In this document: positions 39,194 to 48,030 of the stretch, one piece after another | How the letters are laid out: each line of letters begins with the position of its first letter | Numbering within the stretch: the first letter of the stretch is position 1 | Source of the DNA: an uncultured Pelagibacteraceae bacterium | GTDB lineage: Bacteria > Pseudomonadota > Alphaproteobacteria > Pelagibacterales > Pelagibacteraceae | DNA: 64,000 nt | Direction of reading: 5' to 3' | NCBI GenBank assembly: GCA_902615445.1 | Contig: CACMOQ010000002.1 | Span: forward strand, 1 to 64,000 | Notes under the pieces: generated by a model | The model's database searches: none | Seen by the model: the letters and a program-made list of their open reading frames with translations, nothing else | What the model was told of the DNA's origin: nothing | Position numbers and translations under genes: made by a program

Positions 39194-39452
39194 TGGTTTT
39201 CCAACTATGACGATAAATGAATCTCGTAATAACCATTGCGGACGTGGGGGCAGTACCCACCACCTCCACCATTTTCAACTTATGGGGGTGAACTAGATTC
39301 GACGGATGACTAAAGGTTATTCTTTCGTTCGGAATTGTCCCCCGTAAAGGGCTATTTTATAATTGCTAACGAAAGTTACGCACTTGCTGCTTAATTAATT
39401 TTATTAATTAAGTAAACGGGGTTTGGGGCACCTGGCAACAGAACGCCCCTAT
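39194..39452 (+). ncRNA. ssrA: Transfer-messenger RNA, circularly permuted two-piece type; tag ANESYALAA
   Basis: The acceptor half comes first: CACCTCC-A-CCA ends at 39271. A 12-base loop follows, then the coding half opens with GGGGGTG (39284-39290), which pairs with CACCTCC to make the acceptor stem (one G-U), and TAGATTCGACGG, a tmRNA 5' signature. AATAACC (39228-39234) pairs with GGTTATT (39315-39321) as helix P2. The tag frame GCT...TAA (39365-39394) encodes ANESYALAA. A GNRA-capped hairpin (GGGGC...CTGGCAACAG...GCCCC) closes the 3' end near 39450. This order is the permuted two-piece form found in alphaproteobacteria. The tmRNA rescues stalled ribosomes. Exact ends are inferred. Confidence 0.95.
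39421..39450 (+). repeat. ssrA 3'-end repeat, copy 1 (within ssrA; candidate attachment site)
   Basis: This 30-base segment starting GTTTGGGGCA and ending GCCCCT is the 3' hairpin of the tmRNA coding piece. It matches 41066-41095 at 28 of 30 positions, in direct orientation. The copies flank the membrane sulfatase-fold gene, which is why this looks like one end of an inserted segment. Confidence 0.8.
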
Positions 39453-39468
39453 TAAACTAAAAGTTTAA
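39452..39468 (+). terminator. Hairpin after ssrA, possible terminator
   Basis: TTAAACT-AAA-AGTTTAA forms a 7-bp AT-rich stem beginning directly after the tmRNA 3' hairpin. An A-run rather than a T-run follows, so it is weak as an intrinsic terminator for ssrA. It could mark the processed end of the precursor. Confidence 0.3.
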
Positions 39469-39522
39469 AAAAATTTACAAATTTTACTAGATCTCCACTT
39501 AAACTTATTTTCAAAGCAAAAA

Positions 39523-40968
39523 TTAAATTCTTGAAATAAAGTATATATCGACCGTATCTTCAAAATGAATTCTTCTTTTGCCAGAAAACATCGGGGGTGT
39601 ATCAGAAAATAAAACCAAAAGATCATTTTTTTCCAACCTTGAAATAAACTTAGAAATATTCTCGTTAAAAAACATCTGATTATTATAAATTGTACAAAAC
39701 TGTTTACTTAAATTTAAAGGAAAATTTTTTTCACAATTTATATATTGTTTATAAGTAATTGGTTCTACCGGGATATGATTATTAACAGTCAAAAAAACTA
39801 CAAAATTATTATTTTTTTTATTAACTAACATATCCATATTATTCAAAATATCATGATCACAAACTCCACTAAATTTTTGGATACATTTACTAAAACCAAA
39901 TTTTTTTAAATCTCCACTAAAATAAGATTTATCAAAAAAATTTTTATATCTTGATCTATTAAAAAATGACTCTTCATAACTGTGTATATAAACAAAATTT
40001 TTATCTTTAATGTTATTTATCCAACAATTATTTTTGTCCAAAAAAATATCAAGTTCTTCTTTTTGGAACGCGTTATAATCAACCTCTTTATCACAGAAGA
40101 ATTCCATTTCAGAGCCCTGGGTAGTTACAGATCTATTCCATTTTTTTTTGAATTTTTGAATATTTAAACTTTCATTATTTAGAACAATTTTTTGGAATAA
40201 ATTTTTTTTAAGGTCTTGATTTCTAAAATTTGGATAAGATTCGTTTATTATCACATAAATATTATTAAATTTTTTTTGGGTGATAATTTTTTCAAAATTC
40301 CCAAAATATTTATAATCATCTATTTTCACAAGTTTTCTTGAACCTGCAGGAAGATTGTCAGAATAAATAAATGTATAGTTTAATGTATTGAACCAATTCT
40401 CGTTTCTAAATAAATTATTCTTTACCATTTGATTATAATATTTCACCTCGTAGTCAAAATTTCTATCTAGCTCAGTCCACATGTTAGTTGCACCTTTTAT
40501 TCTTTCAATTAAACTAAGATGAGAAAGTGATGGATTTATAATTGAAAGTATAAATGCTAAAATGAAGGAAAATAAGTAAAATTTTTGATTAATAGTATAT
40601 GATTTAAATTTAAAATTGATCTCATATTTTTTTTTCTCAAGATAGAAAATTATAAATGTAGCAAAAACCAAATAATAAATAATACTTATATTTTCATAAA
40701 ATATGTATCCAACATAATCATAATTTAAAGTTAAAAAATTATTAAAAATTAATTTATAAAAATGAAAATCAAGTCCATACTGACTTATGAAAGCTGAAAC
40801 ACTCTCAAAAAAAATAAAAAAGTATAATAAATATAAATGAATTGAATAAATTAAAGATTGTATAGAAATAAAACCAAAATCAAAAGAATATGTGTCTGAT
40901 AAATAAACTAAAGCTAATATATTTACTGAAAAAACTCTAAAAAAATAATATTTTAAATATAATTTCAT
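39523..40968 (-). CDS. Membrane-bound sulfatase-fold phosphotransferase-like protein
   Basis: This 481-residue protein has about five N-terminal transmembrane segments (residues 1-160) and a C-terminal domain of the alkaline phosphatase superfamily, as in phosphoglycerol or phosphoethanolamine transferases. Seen motifs are INESYP near 241 (metal ligand), VTTQGSEMEFFC near 283 (candidate Thr nucleophile), LTVNNHIP near 394 and FSDTPP near 455. At the last motif related enzymes usually have Asp-His; here it is Asp-Thr, so a metal ligand may be changed or activity lost. The gene is very AT-rich and sits alone between the two ssrA 3'-end copies, pointing to horizontal acquisition. Probable role: decoration of a surface polysaccharide or lipid. 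Substrate unknown. Confidence 0.8.
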   Translation of the reverse strand: MKLYLKYYFFRVFSVNILALVYLSDTYSFDFGFISIQSLIYSIHLYLLYFFIFFESVSAFISQYGLDFHFYKLIFNNFLTLNYDYVGYIFYENISIIYYLVFATFIIFYLEKKKYEINFKFKSYTINQKFYLFSFILAFILSIINPSLSHLSLIERIKGATNMWTELDRNFDYEVKYYNQMVKNNLFRNENWFNTLNYTFIYSDNLPAGSRKLVKIDDYKYFGNFEKIITQKKFNNIYVIINESYPNFRNQDLKKNLFQKIVLNNESLNIQKFKKKWNRSVTTQGSEMEFFCDKEVDYNAFQKEELDIFLDKNNCWINNIKDKNFVYIHSYEESFFNRSRYKNFFDKSYFSGDLKKFGFSKCIQKFSGVCDHDILNNMDMLVNKKNNNFVVFLTVNNHIPVEPITYKQYINCEKNFPLNLSKQFCTIYNNQMFFNENISKFISRLEKNDLLVLFSDTPPMFSGKRRIHFEDTVDIYFISRI

Positions 40969-41065
40969 TATTCGAGTATATCACTTTATAAGTTGGTGTT
41001 CTGGTGGCGTTTTATTAATAATAAATGGGTTTTCAATTCAATTAAATCACGAATAATGCAACAAA

Positions 41066-41095
41066 GTTTGGGGCATCTGGTAACAGAACGCCCCT
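41066..41095 (+). repeat. ssrA 3'-end repeat, copy 2 (displaced fragment)
   Basis: This 30-base direct repeat of 39421-39450 differs by two C-to-T changes. The GGGGC/GCCCC stem and the CTG/CAG stem are intact, and the tetraloop changes from GCAA to GTAA, both of GNRA type. No acceptor half, tag frame or P2 strand lies upstream, so this is not a second tmRNA. A TGACT-TTA-AGTCA hairpin follows at 41101-41113, paralleling the hairpin after copy 1. Confidence 0.8.
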
Positions 41096-41149
41096 TTAAA
41101 TGACTTTAAGTCACAGTGAAAATTTCTAACAAAAAATTAAATATATTGT

Positions 41150-41272
41150 ATGGAAACAGTTATACTTTTATTATTAGCAATAGTGGTAATTTGGATTTTG
41201 TTCAGACCAGTAACAAAAAAAGAGCTTGATAGGTATAATGATAAAGATAATTGGTCAAATATGGGGTTTTAA
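41150..41272 (+). CDS. Small single-span membrane protein (40 residues)
   Basis: ATG at 41150 to TAA at 41272 encodes a 40-residue protein beginning METVILLLLAIVVIWILFRP, a textbook transmembrane helix at about 3-18, followed by a polar, charged tail ending NDKDNWSNMGF. The composition (helix, then RPVTKKELD) and the absence of other genes here support a real gene. I do not recognise a family. It lies between the ssrA 3' fragment and tRNA-Leu. Confidence 0.55.
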   Translation: METVILLLLAIVVIWILFRPVTKKELDRYNDKDNWSNMGF

Positions 41273-41314
41273 TATTAATTACGTAAATTAAATTTATTAT
41301 CTAATTCCAAATTA

Positions 41315-41400
41315 TGGTGCGGTCAGAGAGACTCGAACTCTCATGGACCAGGTCCACACGGCCCTCAACCGTGCCTGTCTACCAATTTCAGCATGACCGC
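41315..41400 (-). tRNA. tRNA-Leu (anticodon GAG)
   Basis: The reverse complement begins GCGGTCATGCTGAAATTGGT and ends GACCGCACCA, with CCA encoded. The anticodon stem-loop CACGG-TTGAGGG-CCGTG gives anticodon GAG, reading CUC/CUU. A long variable arm (TGGACCTGGTCCA) is typical of Leu, and TTCGAGT forms the T-loop. The acceptor stem GCGGTCA/TGACCGC is fully paired. Total 86 bases. Confidence 0.97.
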
Positions 41401-41440
41401 AATATGACCCACATTAAATCAATGACAAGAAGGTTTCAAA

Positions 41441-42445
41441 TTGATAAATTTAGTTATGGAATTTACTCAAGAAGTAAAAAATGCAACTGATCCAATTTAT
41501 CAGAAGATTTCAAAGGTAATGCCTGAAATTGAATGGTCAATTCATGCTCCTTATATTTACAAAATTAATAAACTTAAAAAAGAAAAAAATGCTGTAGTTT
41601 TGGCACATAATTATCAGACGCCTGAGATTTATCATGGTATAGCAGATTTTTCTGCAGACTCTTTAGCGCTTGCTGTTGAGGCTTCTAAAACCTCCGCTGA
41701 TATAATTGTAATGGCTGGAGTACATTTTATGGCTGAGACAGCCAAACTTATGAGTCCAAATAAAAAAGTTTTGTTACCAGATATGGAAGCAGGCTGCTCA
41801 TTATCCTCTTCAATTACAGGCAAAGACGTGAGATTATTAAAAGAAAAGTATCCAGGAGTTCCTGTCGTCTCATATGTAAATACATCTGCTGAAGTAAAGG
41901 CTGAGACTGATGTTTGCTGCACATCAGCAAATGCAGTTAAAATTGTAAAATCTCTAGGTGTAAAAAAAGTTATTTTTTTACCTGATGATTATTTAGCAAA
42001 ATATGTTGCATCACAAACTGACGTTGAAATTATTTCATGGAAAGGAATTTGTATGGTTCATGATCAATTCAACGAAAATGAAATTAAAGATATTAGAAAA
42101 AATAATCCAGGGATTAAAATAATTGCTCACCCAGAGTGTCCTCCAGAAGTGATTAAAGCTAGTGATTTTGCTGGATCAACTTCAGGAATGATTAATTATG
42201 TTAAAGATAATCAGCCTAAAAAAGTAATGATGGTAACTGAGTGTTCTATGAGTGATAACATTCAAGTTGAAAATCCTAAAGTTGAATTCATTAGACCGTG
42301 CAATATGTGTCCTCATATGAAGAAAATCACTTTGCCAAAAATTTTGGAATGCCTAGATAATGAAACTGGCGAAATTATTATGGATCAAGAAACAATTGAT
42401 AAAGCAAGATTGTCAGTAGAAAAAATGGTTGCTATCGGAAGATAA
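41441..42445 (+). CDS. nadA: Quinolinate synthase A
   Basis: This 334-residue enzyme condenses iminoaspartate with dihydroxyacetone phosphate to make quinolinate, using a [4Fe-4S] cluster. Conserved segments are LAHNYQTPEI near 55, MEAGCSLSSS (Cys119), GICMVHDQF, and HPECPPEV...CNMCPHMKKITL at the C-terminus. I keep TTG at 41441 because AAGAAGG lies seven bases upstream; the ATG at 41456 would be 22 bases from it. It is followed six bases after its stop by nadC. No nadB is nearby, so the iminoaspartate supplier must be elsewhere. Confidence 0.95.
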   Translation: MINLVMEFTQEVKNATDPIYQKISKVMPEIEWSIHAPYIYKINKLKKEKNAVVLAHNYQTPEIYHGIADFSADSLALAVEASKTSADIIVMAGVHFMAETAKLMSPNKKVLLPDMEAGCSLSSSITGKDVRLLKEKYPGVPVVSYVNTSAEVKAETDVCCTSANAVKIVKSLGVKKVIFLPDDYLAKYVASQTDVEIISWKGICMVHDQFNENEIKDIRKNNPGIKIIAHPECPPEVIKASDFAGSTSGMINYVKDNQPKKVMMVTECSMSDNIQVENPKVEFIRPCNMCPHMKKITLPKILECLDNETGEIIMDQETIDKARLSVEKMVAIGR

Positions 42446-42451
42446 CACTTC

Positions 42452-43285
42452 GTGTCAAAAATTAAATTAAGCGATACTTTTATCAAGGACAGAGTAAAAA
42501 TTGCTCTTGCAGAAGATTTGTATCCTCATGGAGATATAACTTCTAACCTGTTAAAAAATAATAAAATTATTAAAGCAAAAATAGTTTCAAATCAAAAAGC
42601 AATTGTTGCAGGTTTGCTATTTGCTAAACAGTCGTTTAAACAAGTTGACAAAAAAATAGAGTTTATATTAAAAAAAAAAGACGGGTCCACAGTCAAAAAA
42701 AATTCTATAATAGCAGAAATAAAAGGTAAGGCCAATTCTATAATGATTGCAGAAAGGGTTGCATTAAATTTTTTATCTCATATTTCTGGAATAGCTACAA
42801 AAACAAATAAATTTGTAAAACTAGCGGGAAAAAAGTGCAAAATTTGTTGTACGAGAAAAACTTTACCAAATTATAGGGTAATCCAAAAATATGCAGTTAA
42901 ATTAGGAGGTGGAACAAATCATAGATTTAATTTAAGTGATGAATTTCTGATTAAAGATAATCATATAGCTAGTGCTGGTTTAAAAGAATTAGTTTTATTA
43001 GCTATAAAAAATAAAAGAGGAAAAAAAATTACAGTTGAAGTGGATAGTTTAAAACAATTAAAAAAAATTATTGGACTAAAATTTAATACTATTTTATTTG
43101 ATAATATGAGTGTTAAAAATCTTAGAGCAGGCGTAAAACTTGTTAAAAAATATTATGAAACAGAGGCTTCAGGAAATATTAATCTTAAAACAGTAAAATC
43201 TGTTGCTACAACTGGGGTAAATAGAATTTCAATAGGGAGCATTACTCATAGCGCCCCTGCTGTAGATTTCAAGTTAGAAATCTAG
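42452..43285 (+). CDS. nadC: Nicotinate-nucleotide pyrophosphorylase (carboxylating)
   Basis: This 277-residue enzyme converts quinolinate and PRPP to nicotinate mononucleotide. The start is GTG at 42452. Motifs are EDLYPHGDITSNLL near 17, CTRKTLPNYRVIQKYAVKLGGG near 133, HRFNLSDEFLIKDNHI near 156 and VDSLKQL near 198. It directly follows nadA in a two-gene NAD operon and ends 12 bases before the convergent ppdK stop. Confidence 0.95.
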   Translation: MSKIKLSDTFIKDRVKIALAEDLYPHGDITSNLLKNNKIIKAKIVSNQKAIVAGLLFAKQSFKQVDKKIEFILKKKDGSTVKKNSIIAEIKGKANSIMIAERVALNFLSHISGIATKTNKFVKLAGKKCKICCTRKTLPNYRVIQKYAVKLGGGTNHRFNLSDEFLIKDNHIASAGLKELVLLAIKNKRGKKITVEVDSLKQLKKIIGLKFNTILFDNMSVKNLRAGVKLVKKYYETEASGNINLKTVKSVATTGVNRISIGSITHSAPAVDFKLEI

Positions 43286-43297
43286 ATTATGAAATTA

Positions 43298-45964
43298 TTA
43301 ATTTTTATTTCTCAAAAGCTCAGCCTGTGCCGCTGCTAACCTAGCTATAGGAACTCTATACGGTGAACAAGAAACATAATTCAGACCAGCTTCTGAACAA
43401 AATTTAATACTCTTTGGATCACCACCATGTTCACCACATATACCCAGTTTAATTTTTTTGTTCTGTTTTTTTCCTTTAGAAACCGCTATTTCCACTAAAT
43501 CTTTTACTCCATCATCGATAGATACAAACGGATCAATAGCAAAAATCTTATTATCTATATAATCATTCAAAAATTTACCACTATCATCTCTACTTATTCC
43601 AAAAGTTGTTTGTGTTAAATCATTAGTACCAAAACTAAAAAATTCAGCATGTTTTGCTATATCATCAGCCTTAATCGCTGCCCGAGGTAGCTCAATCATT
43701 GTTCCTACAAGAAATTCAATTTTTGTTTTATTTTCTTTTTGAACTTTTCTTGCAGTATTGATTACTAAATCTTTCATTATTTTAATCTCAGTTTCGGTGG
43801 AAACTAAAGGAATCATTATCTCAGGAAAAGCAAATTTTTGTTTACTTTTTTTAAGGTCTGCGAGAGCTTCGAATATCGCTCTACATTGCATTTCATAAAT
43901 TTCAGGAAATGAGATACCAAGTCTACAGCCTCTATGTCCTAACATCGGATTTTGTTCATGCAGTTCCTCTATTCTGCTTTCAATATCATTTTTGTCTGAT
44001 CCAATAACATTAGCTACTTCAGAAATTTCTTTATCAGATTTAGGTAAAAATTCGTGTAATGGTGGGTCTAATAATCTTACAGTAACTGGAAGCCCATGCA
44101 TAATCTTAAATATCTCCATAAAATCTCTTTTTTGGTGTGGAAGAATCTTTTGCAAAGCGTTAGATCTATCATTTAGCGTTTTTGATAAAATCATTTCTCG
44201 AACAAATAAAATTCTTTCTTCATCAAAAAACATGTGTTCAGTCCTACAAAGCCCTATACCCTCTGCTCCAAAATCTCTGGCTGTTTTAGTATCTATCGGG
44301 GTCTCAGAATTAGTTCGTACTTTAAGTTTTCTAATTTTATCAGCCCAGCTCATCAACTTTGAAAAATCTCCTGATATCTCAGGTTTTATAGTTGGAACTG
44401 TACCTAAAATTATTCTCCCTGTAGAGCCATCAATAGTGATTATTTCTCCCTCTTTGACCTCGGCTGAAGATGTTTTAAAAACTTTTTTATCATAATTAAT
44501 TTCAATTTCACTTGCACCAGAAACACAAGGTCTTCCCATTCCTCTAGCAACAACTGCAGCATGACTAGTCATTCCTCCTCTTGAAGTTAAAATTCCCTTC
44601 GCAGCATGCATTCCTTGAATATCCTCTGGAGAAGTTTCAACTCTAACTAAAATTGTATCTTGCATTATACCATTTAATCTTTCAGCTTCTTCTGAAGTGA
44701 AAACTACTTTTCCGCTTACTGCACCAGGGGACGCTGGGAGACCATTTGCAATGACCTTGATTGAACTTTTCTCATCTAAAGTTGGATGCAAAAGCGTATC
44801 TAAAGAATTCGGATCAACTCTCAAAACAGCATCATTTTTAGTGATTAACTTTTCTTTAACCATATCAACAGCAATTTTAACTGCTGATTTCGATGTTCTT
44901 TTACCAGACCGAGTTTGTAATATCCAAAGTTTATTACTTTCAACAGTGAACTCTACATCTTGCATATCCTTATAATGTTTCTCAAGTTTTTTTAAAATAT
45001 TATATAATTCGTAATATACTTTTGGCATCGACTCTTCCATAGATGCATCATCAACTTTTGCCTTTTTTCTTGCCTTCTTTGTAATATGTTGTGGAGTTCT
45101 GGTCCCAGCTACAACATCTTCTCCTTGAGCATTAATTAAATATTCTCCGTAAATATCATTAGATCCGTCTGAAGGGTTTCTAGTGAATACCACTCCTGTT
45201 GCACAATTGTTACCCATATTTCCAAAAACCATAGATTGAACATTAACAGCCGTTCCCCACTCAGAAGGAATTTGATTTAACTTTCTATAAACTTTCGCTC
45301 TTTTGCTTTCCCAGGATAAAAATACTGCACTTATTGCTCCAAATAATTGATGATATACATCTTGAGGAAAATCTTTATTTGTTTTTTCTCTAACAACATT
45401 TTTAAAGTCTTTTATCAAACCATCCCAGTCTTGTTCATCAAGATCTGTATCTAATAATACACCTTTGGTTAACTTAAAATTTTCTATTAACTCCTCAAAA
45501 TAATAACTTTCAACACCCATCACTACATTTCCATACATCTGTATGAATCTCCTATAACTATCTTTTGCAAATCTTCCGTTGGAAGTTTTATTAGCCAAAG
45601 CAACTACCGTTTTATCATTTAGCCCTAGGTTTAGAATTGTATCCATCATACCTGGCATCGAAACTTTTGCTCCAGAACGAACTGATAAAAGAAGAGGGTT
45701 TTTTAAATCTCCAAATTTTTTTGATACATCTTTTTCAATTACCTTAATTTCTTTCTTAATTTGGCTTATTAATTTTGAACTTAATTTTTTTTTATCTTTA
45801 TAAAAAATTTCACAAACTTTTGTTGAGATCGTAAAACCAGGGGGTACAGGCAAACCCATTCTTCCCATCTCGGATAAATTAGCTCCCTTACCACCTAAAA
45901 GATTTTTTGGATCTTTTATTTTTTTTGATTCTTTAGACTTAAAATTTAATATTAATTTATTCAT
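43298..45964 (-). CDS. ppdK: Pyruvate, phosphate dikinase
   Basis: This 888-residue enzyme interconverts pyruvate + ATP + Pi and PEP + AMP + PPi. It has an N-terminal nucleotide-binding domain (LGGKGANLSEMGRMGLPVPPG from about 23), a swivelling phosphohistidine domain with GGMTSHAAVVARGMG near 466, and a C-terminal PEP/pyruvate barrel with GICGEHGGDP near 840. Full length supports a functional enzyme. It overlaps the glyS stop by eight bases, so it is cotranscribed with glycyl-tRNA synthetase, an arrangement I recall in other alphaproteobacteria. It may serve gluconeogenesis or anaplerosis. Confidence 0.97.
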   Translation of the reverse strand: MNKLILNFKSKESKKIKDPKNLLGGKGANLSEMGRMGLPVPPGFTISTKVCEIFYKDKKKLSSKLISQIKKEIKVIEKDVSKKFGDLKNPLLLSVRSGAKVSMPGMMDTILNLGLNDKTVVALANKTSNGRFAKDSYRRFIQMYGNVVMGVESYYFEELIENFKLTKGVLLDTDLDEQDWDGLIKDFKNVVREKTNKDFPQDVYHQLFGAISAVFLSWESKRAKVYRKLNQIPSEWGTAVNVQSMVFGNMGNNCATGVVFTRNPSDGSNDIYGEYLINAQGEDVVAGTRTPQHITKKARKKAKVDDASMEESMPKVYYELYNILKKLEKHYKDMQDVEFTVESNKLWILQTRSGKRTSKSAVKIAVDMVKEKLITKNDAVLRVDPNSLDTLLHPTLDEKSSIKVIANGLPASPGAVSGKVVFTSEEAERLNGIMQDTILVRVETSPEDIQGMHAAKGILTSRGGMTSHAAVVARGMGRPCVSGASEIEINYDKKVFKTSSAEVKEGEIITIDGSTGRIILGTVPTIKPEISGDFSKLMSWADKIRKLKVRTNSETPIDTKTARDFGAEGIGLCRTEHMFFDEERILFVREMILSKTLNDRSNALQKILPHQKRDFMEIFKIMHGLPVTVRLLDPPLHEFLPKSDKEISEVANVIGSDKNDIESRIEELHEQNPMLGHRGCRLGISFPEIYEMQCRAIFEALADLKKSKQKFAFPEIMIPLVSTETEIKIMKDLVINTARKVQKENKTKIEFLVGTMIELPRAAIKADDIAKHAEFFSFGTNDLTQTTFGISRDDSGKFLNDYIDNKIFAIDPFVSIDDGVKDLVEIAVSKGKKQNKKIKLGICGEHGGDPKSIKFCSEAGLNYVSCSPYRVPIARLAAAQAELLRNKN

Positions 45965-48029
45965 TATTGGCTTTTAAAAATTGAAAATTTATATAATTTT
46001 GAAAGGTTCTACATAACATATTAATGAGTTCCAAACGATTTTTTCTTAAAGTTTGGTTTTCCTCATTAACTTTAACGTTATCAAAAAATTCAAAAACTTC
46101 TTTTTTAGTGTCAGCTAAAATTGATAGTGATTTCTCGAAGTTTTCGTCGCTGTCTACAGTGGAGTAATATTTTTTAATATCGTTAATTTTTTTATATAAA
46201 TTTTTTTCAAAATCACTTTTAAATAAAGCAGGTTCAGTTATATCATTTATTTCAATTTCATTATTTTTCATCTCGTAATCTAAAATGTTTGAGGCTCTTT
46301 TATAACTTGAATTAATATCTATACCAATTTGACTGTTAATTACCTTATTAAGACATTTTGCTTTTTCGAAAGATGAAAATAATTTATTTAGTGAAAATGA
46401 CGATAAAGTTGCTTTGATTATATCGTAACGTATATTTTTTTCTTTTAGATAATATCTAAATCTATCTTTTAAGAAATCATTTAATTCATCTTGTAAATCT
46501 TTATTTTCAAGATTATATCCTTGGTCATCGTAAAGGCGTGAAGAATAACTCAAAAGATCATTTATTTTCAAATTCTTTTTATTTTCTATAGTGGTTCTTA
46601 TTACACCCAAAGCAATTCTCCTTAATGCTAATGGATCTTTTGAACTTGTGGGTTTCTCGTTTATACCAAAAAAACCCACTAAGGTGTCAATCTTGTCTGT
46701 AATTGATAATGCAACACTGAATGGTTTCCTTGGAACTATTGAGTTGAGACCAATTGGTAAATATTGTTCAGAAATAGCTGAAGAAATATCTTTATCGAAT
46801 CCTTGATGTTCAGAAAAATATCCTCCCATAAGTCCTTGAAGTTCAGGAAATTCACCAACAAGATCAGAAGTAAGATCGGTCTTACAAATTGATGCTGATA
46901 ATTCAACTTTTTCCTTACTAATTAATAATTCATCTGAAATCATTCCACCAATTTTTCGCATGCGTTGAACTTTGTCAAAATAAGACCCAAGACCTTTAAA
47001 AAAATTCATTGATTTTAATTCTGATATCTTTTTAACTAAATTTTTAGTTTTATCTCTATTCCAAAAAAATTCAGCATCGCTTAATCTTGCATCAACAACT
47101 CTTTCATTCCCAATTTTAATAAGTCCTTTTTTGTCTTTTTTATTTGATACAATTAAAAATTCATTAATAATCTCTCCTTTATTATTAAAAATTGGGAAAT
47201 ATTTCTGATGAGACTCCATAGTTAGGATCAAAATCTCTTTGGGAATTGATAAAAATTTTTTGTCAAATTTGCATAATAAAACATTTGGGTTATCTACTAA
47301 ATTTACTACCTCATCCATTAATTTAGAATTTTCATAAATTTTGAACCCTTTTTTTTTTAGTATTTTTGAGAAAGATTTATTGATTATTTTTAGTCTTTTG
47401 TTTTGATTAACGATAACTCCATTTTTTTCAAAAAATTTTTCATATTTCTTAAAATTTTCAAAAGATTTTTTTTTATCCTCAAAATCTTTGTCTAAAAAAG
47501 TCAAATTAGAAGAAGCTAAATGATGAAATTTAAAACTTACGATTTTTTTATCAAATATTGATAAAATAGATTTTAATGGTCTTCCCCAATTTAAATCATA
47601 TTCACCCCATTTCATTGATTTTTTCCATTGATAGTTACTCAAAATTTTTGGAATGAATTCAGTCAATAAATCATGTGTTTTTAATGAAGTTGCAACAGTT
47701 TTGTAAAAATAGAATTCATCCTTTTCAGTTTTTTTTTTCAATAGATCCCCTTTATCAATTTTGTTTGATCTCAGAAATCCCTCCAAGGCTTGTTCAGAAG
47801 CGCTAGTTTTGGGGCCCCTAACCTCTTTAGATTTAATTTTAATTTCTTTATCTAAGCCTTCAAAAACTAAAACTAATCTATTTGGAGTTGAAAAAGAAAA
47901 TTTTTTTTTTGATTTAACTGATTTTTCTTCAAATAAATTTTTAAAATCTTCAAAAATTTTTTCTCTTAAATTTCTCTGGAGCCCAGCAGGAATTTCTTCA
48001 CTAAATAGTTCTAAAAAAAATTCTGACAT
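45957..48029 (-). CDS. glyS: Glycine-tRNA ligase beta subunit
   Basis: This 690-residue subunit of the bacterial alpha2beta2 glycyl-tRNA synthetase begins MSEFFLELFSEEIPAGLQ, matching the family's E-[LF]-x-x-E-E-[IL]-P start. Further motifs are KSMKWGEYDLNWGRPLKSI near 138 and a DKIDTLVGFFGINEKPTSSKDPLALRR region near 445. It carries the anticodon-recognition and tRNA-binding portions. It follows glyQ after one base and overlaps ppdK downstream. Confidence 0.96.
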   Translation of the reverse strand: MSEFFLELFSEEIPAGLQRNLREKIFEDFKNLFEEKSVKSKKKFSFSTPNRLVLVFEGLDKEIKIKSKEVRGPKTSASEQALEGFLRSNKIDKGDLLKKKTEKDEFYFYKTVATSLKTHDLLTEFIPKILSNYQWKKSMKWGEYDLNWGRPLKSILSIFDKKIVSFKFHHLASSNLTFLDKDFEDKKKSFENFKKYEKFFEKNGVIVNQNKRLKIINKSFSKILKKKGFKIYENSKLMDEVVNLVDNPNVLLCKFDKKFLSIPKEILILTMESHQKYFPIFNNKGEIINEFLIVSNKKDKKGLIKIGNERVVDARLSDAEFFWNRDKTKNLVKKISELKSMNFFKGLGSYFDKVQRMRKIGGMISDELLISKEKVELSASICKTDLTSDLVGEFPELQGLMGGYFSEHQGFDKDISSAISEQYLPIGLNSIVPRKPFSVALSITDKIDTLVGFFGINEKPTSSKDPLALRRIALGVIRTTIENKKNLKINDLLSYSSRLYDDQGYNLENKDLQDELNDFLKDRFRYYLKEKNIRYDIIKATLSSFSLNKLFSSFEKAKCLNKVINSQIGIDINSSYKRASNILDYEMKNNEIEINDITEPALFKSDFEKNLYKKINDIKKYYSTVDSDENFEKSLSILADTKKEVFEFFDNVKVNEENQTLRKNRLELINMLCRTFQNYINFQFLKANNE

Positions 48030-48030
48030 T

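Noticed and set aside
41066-41113. Second complete tmRNA gene
   Set aside because: Only the 3' hairpin is duplicated. There is no acceptor stem, CCA, P2 strand or tag frame upstream of it.
43992-44495. 167-codon plus-strand frame opposite ppdK
   Set aside because: PPDK is a full-length, motif-complete enzyme on the other strand. The antisense frame is a by-product of its codon bias and shows no recognisable domain.
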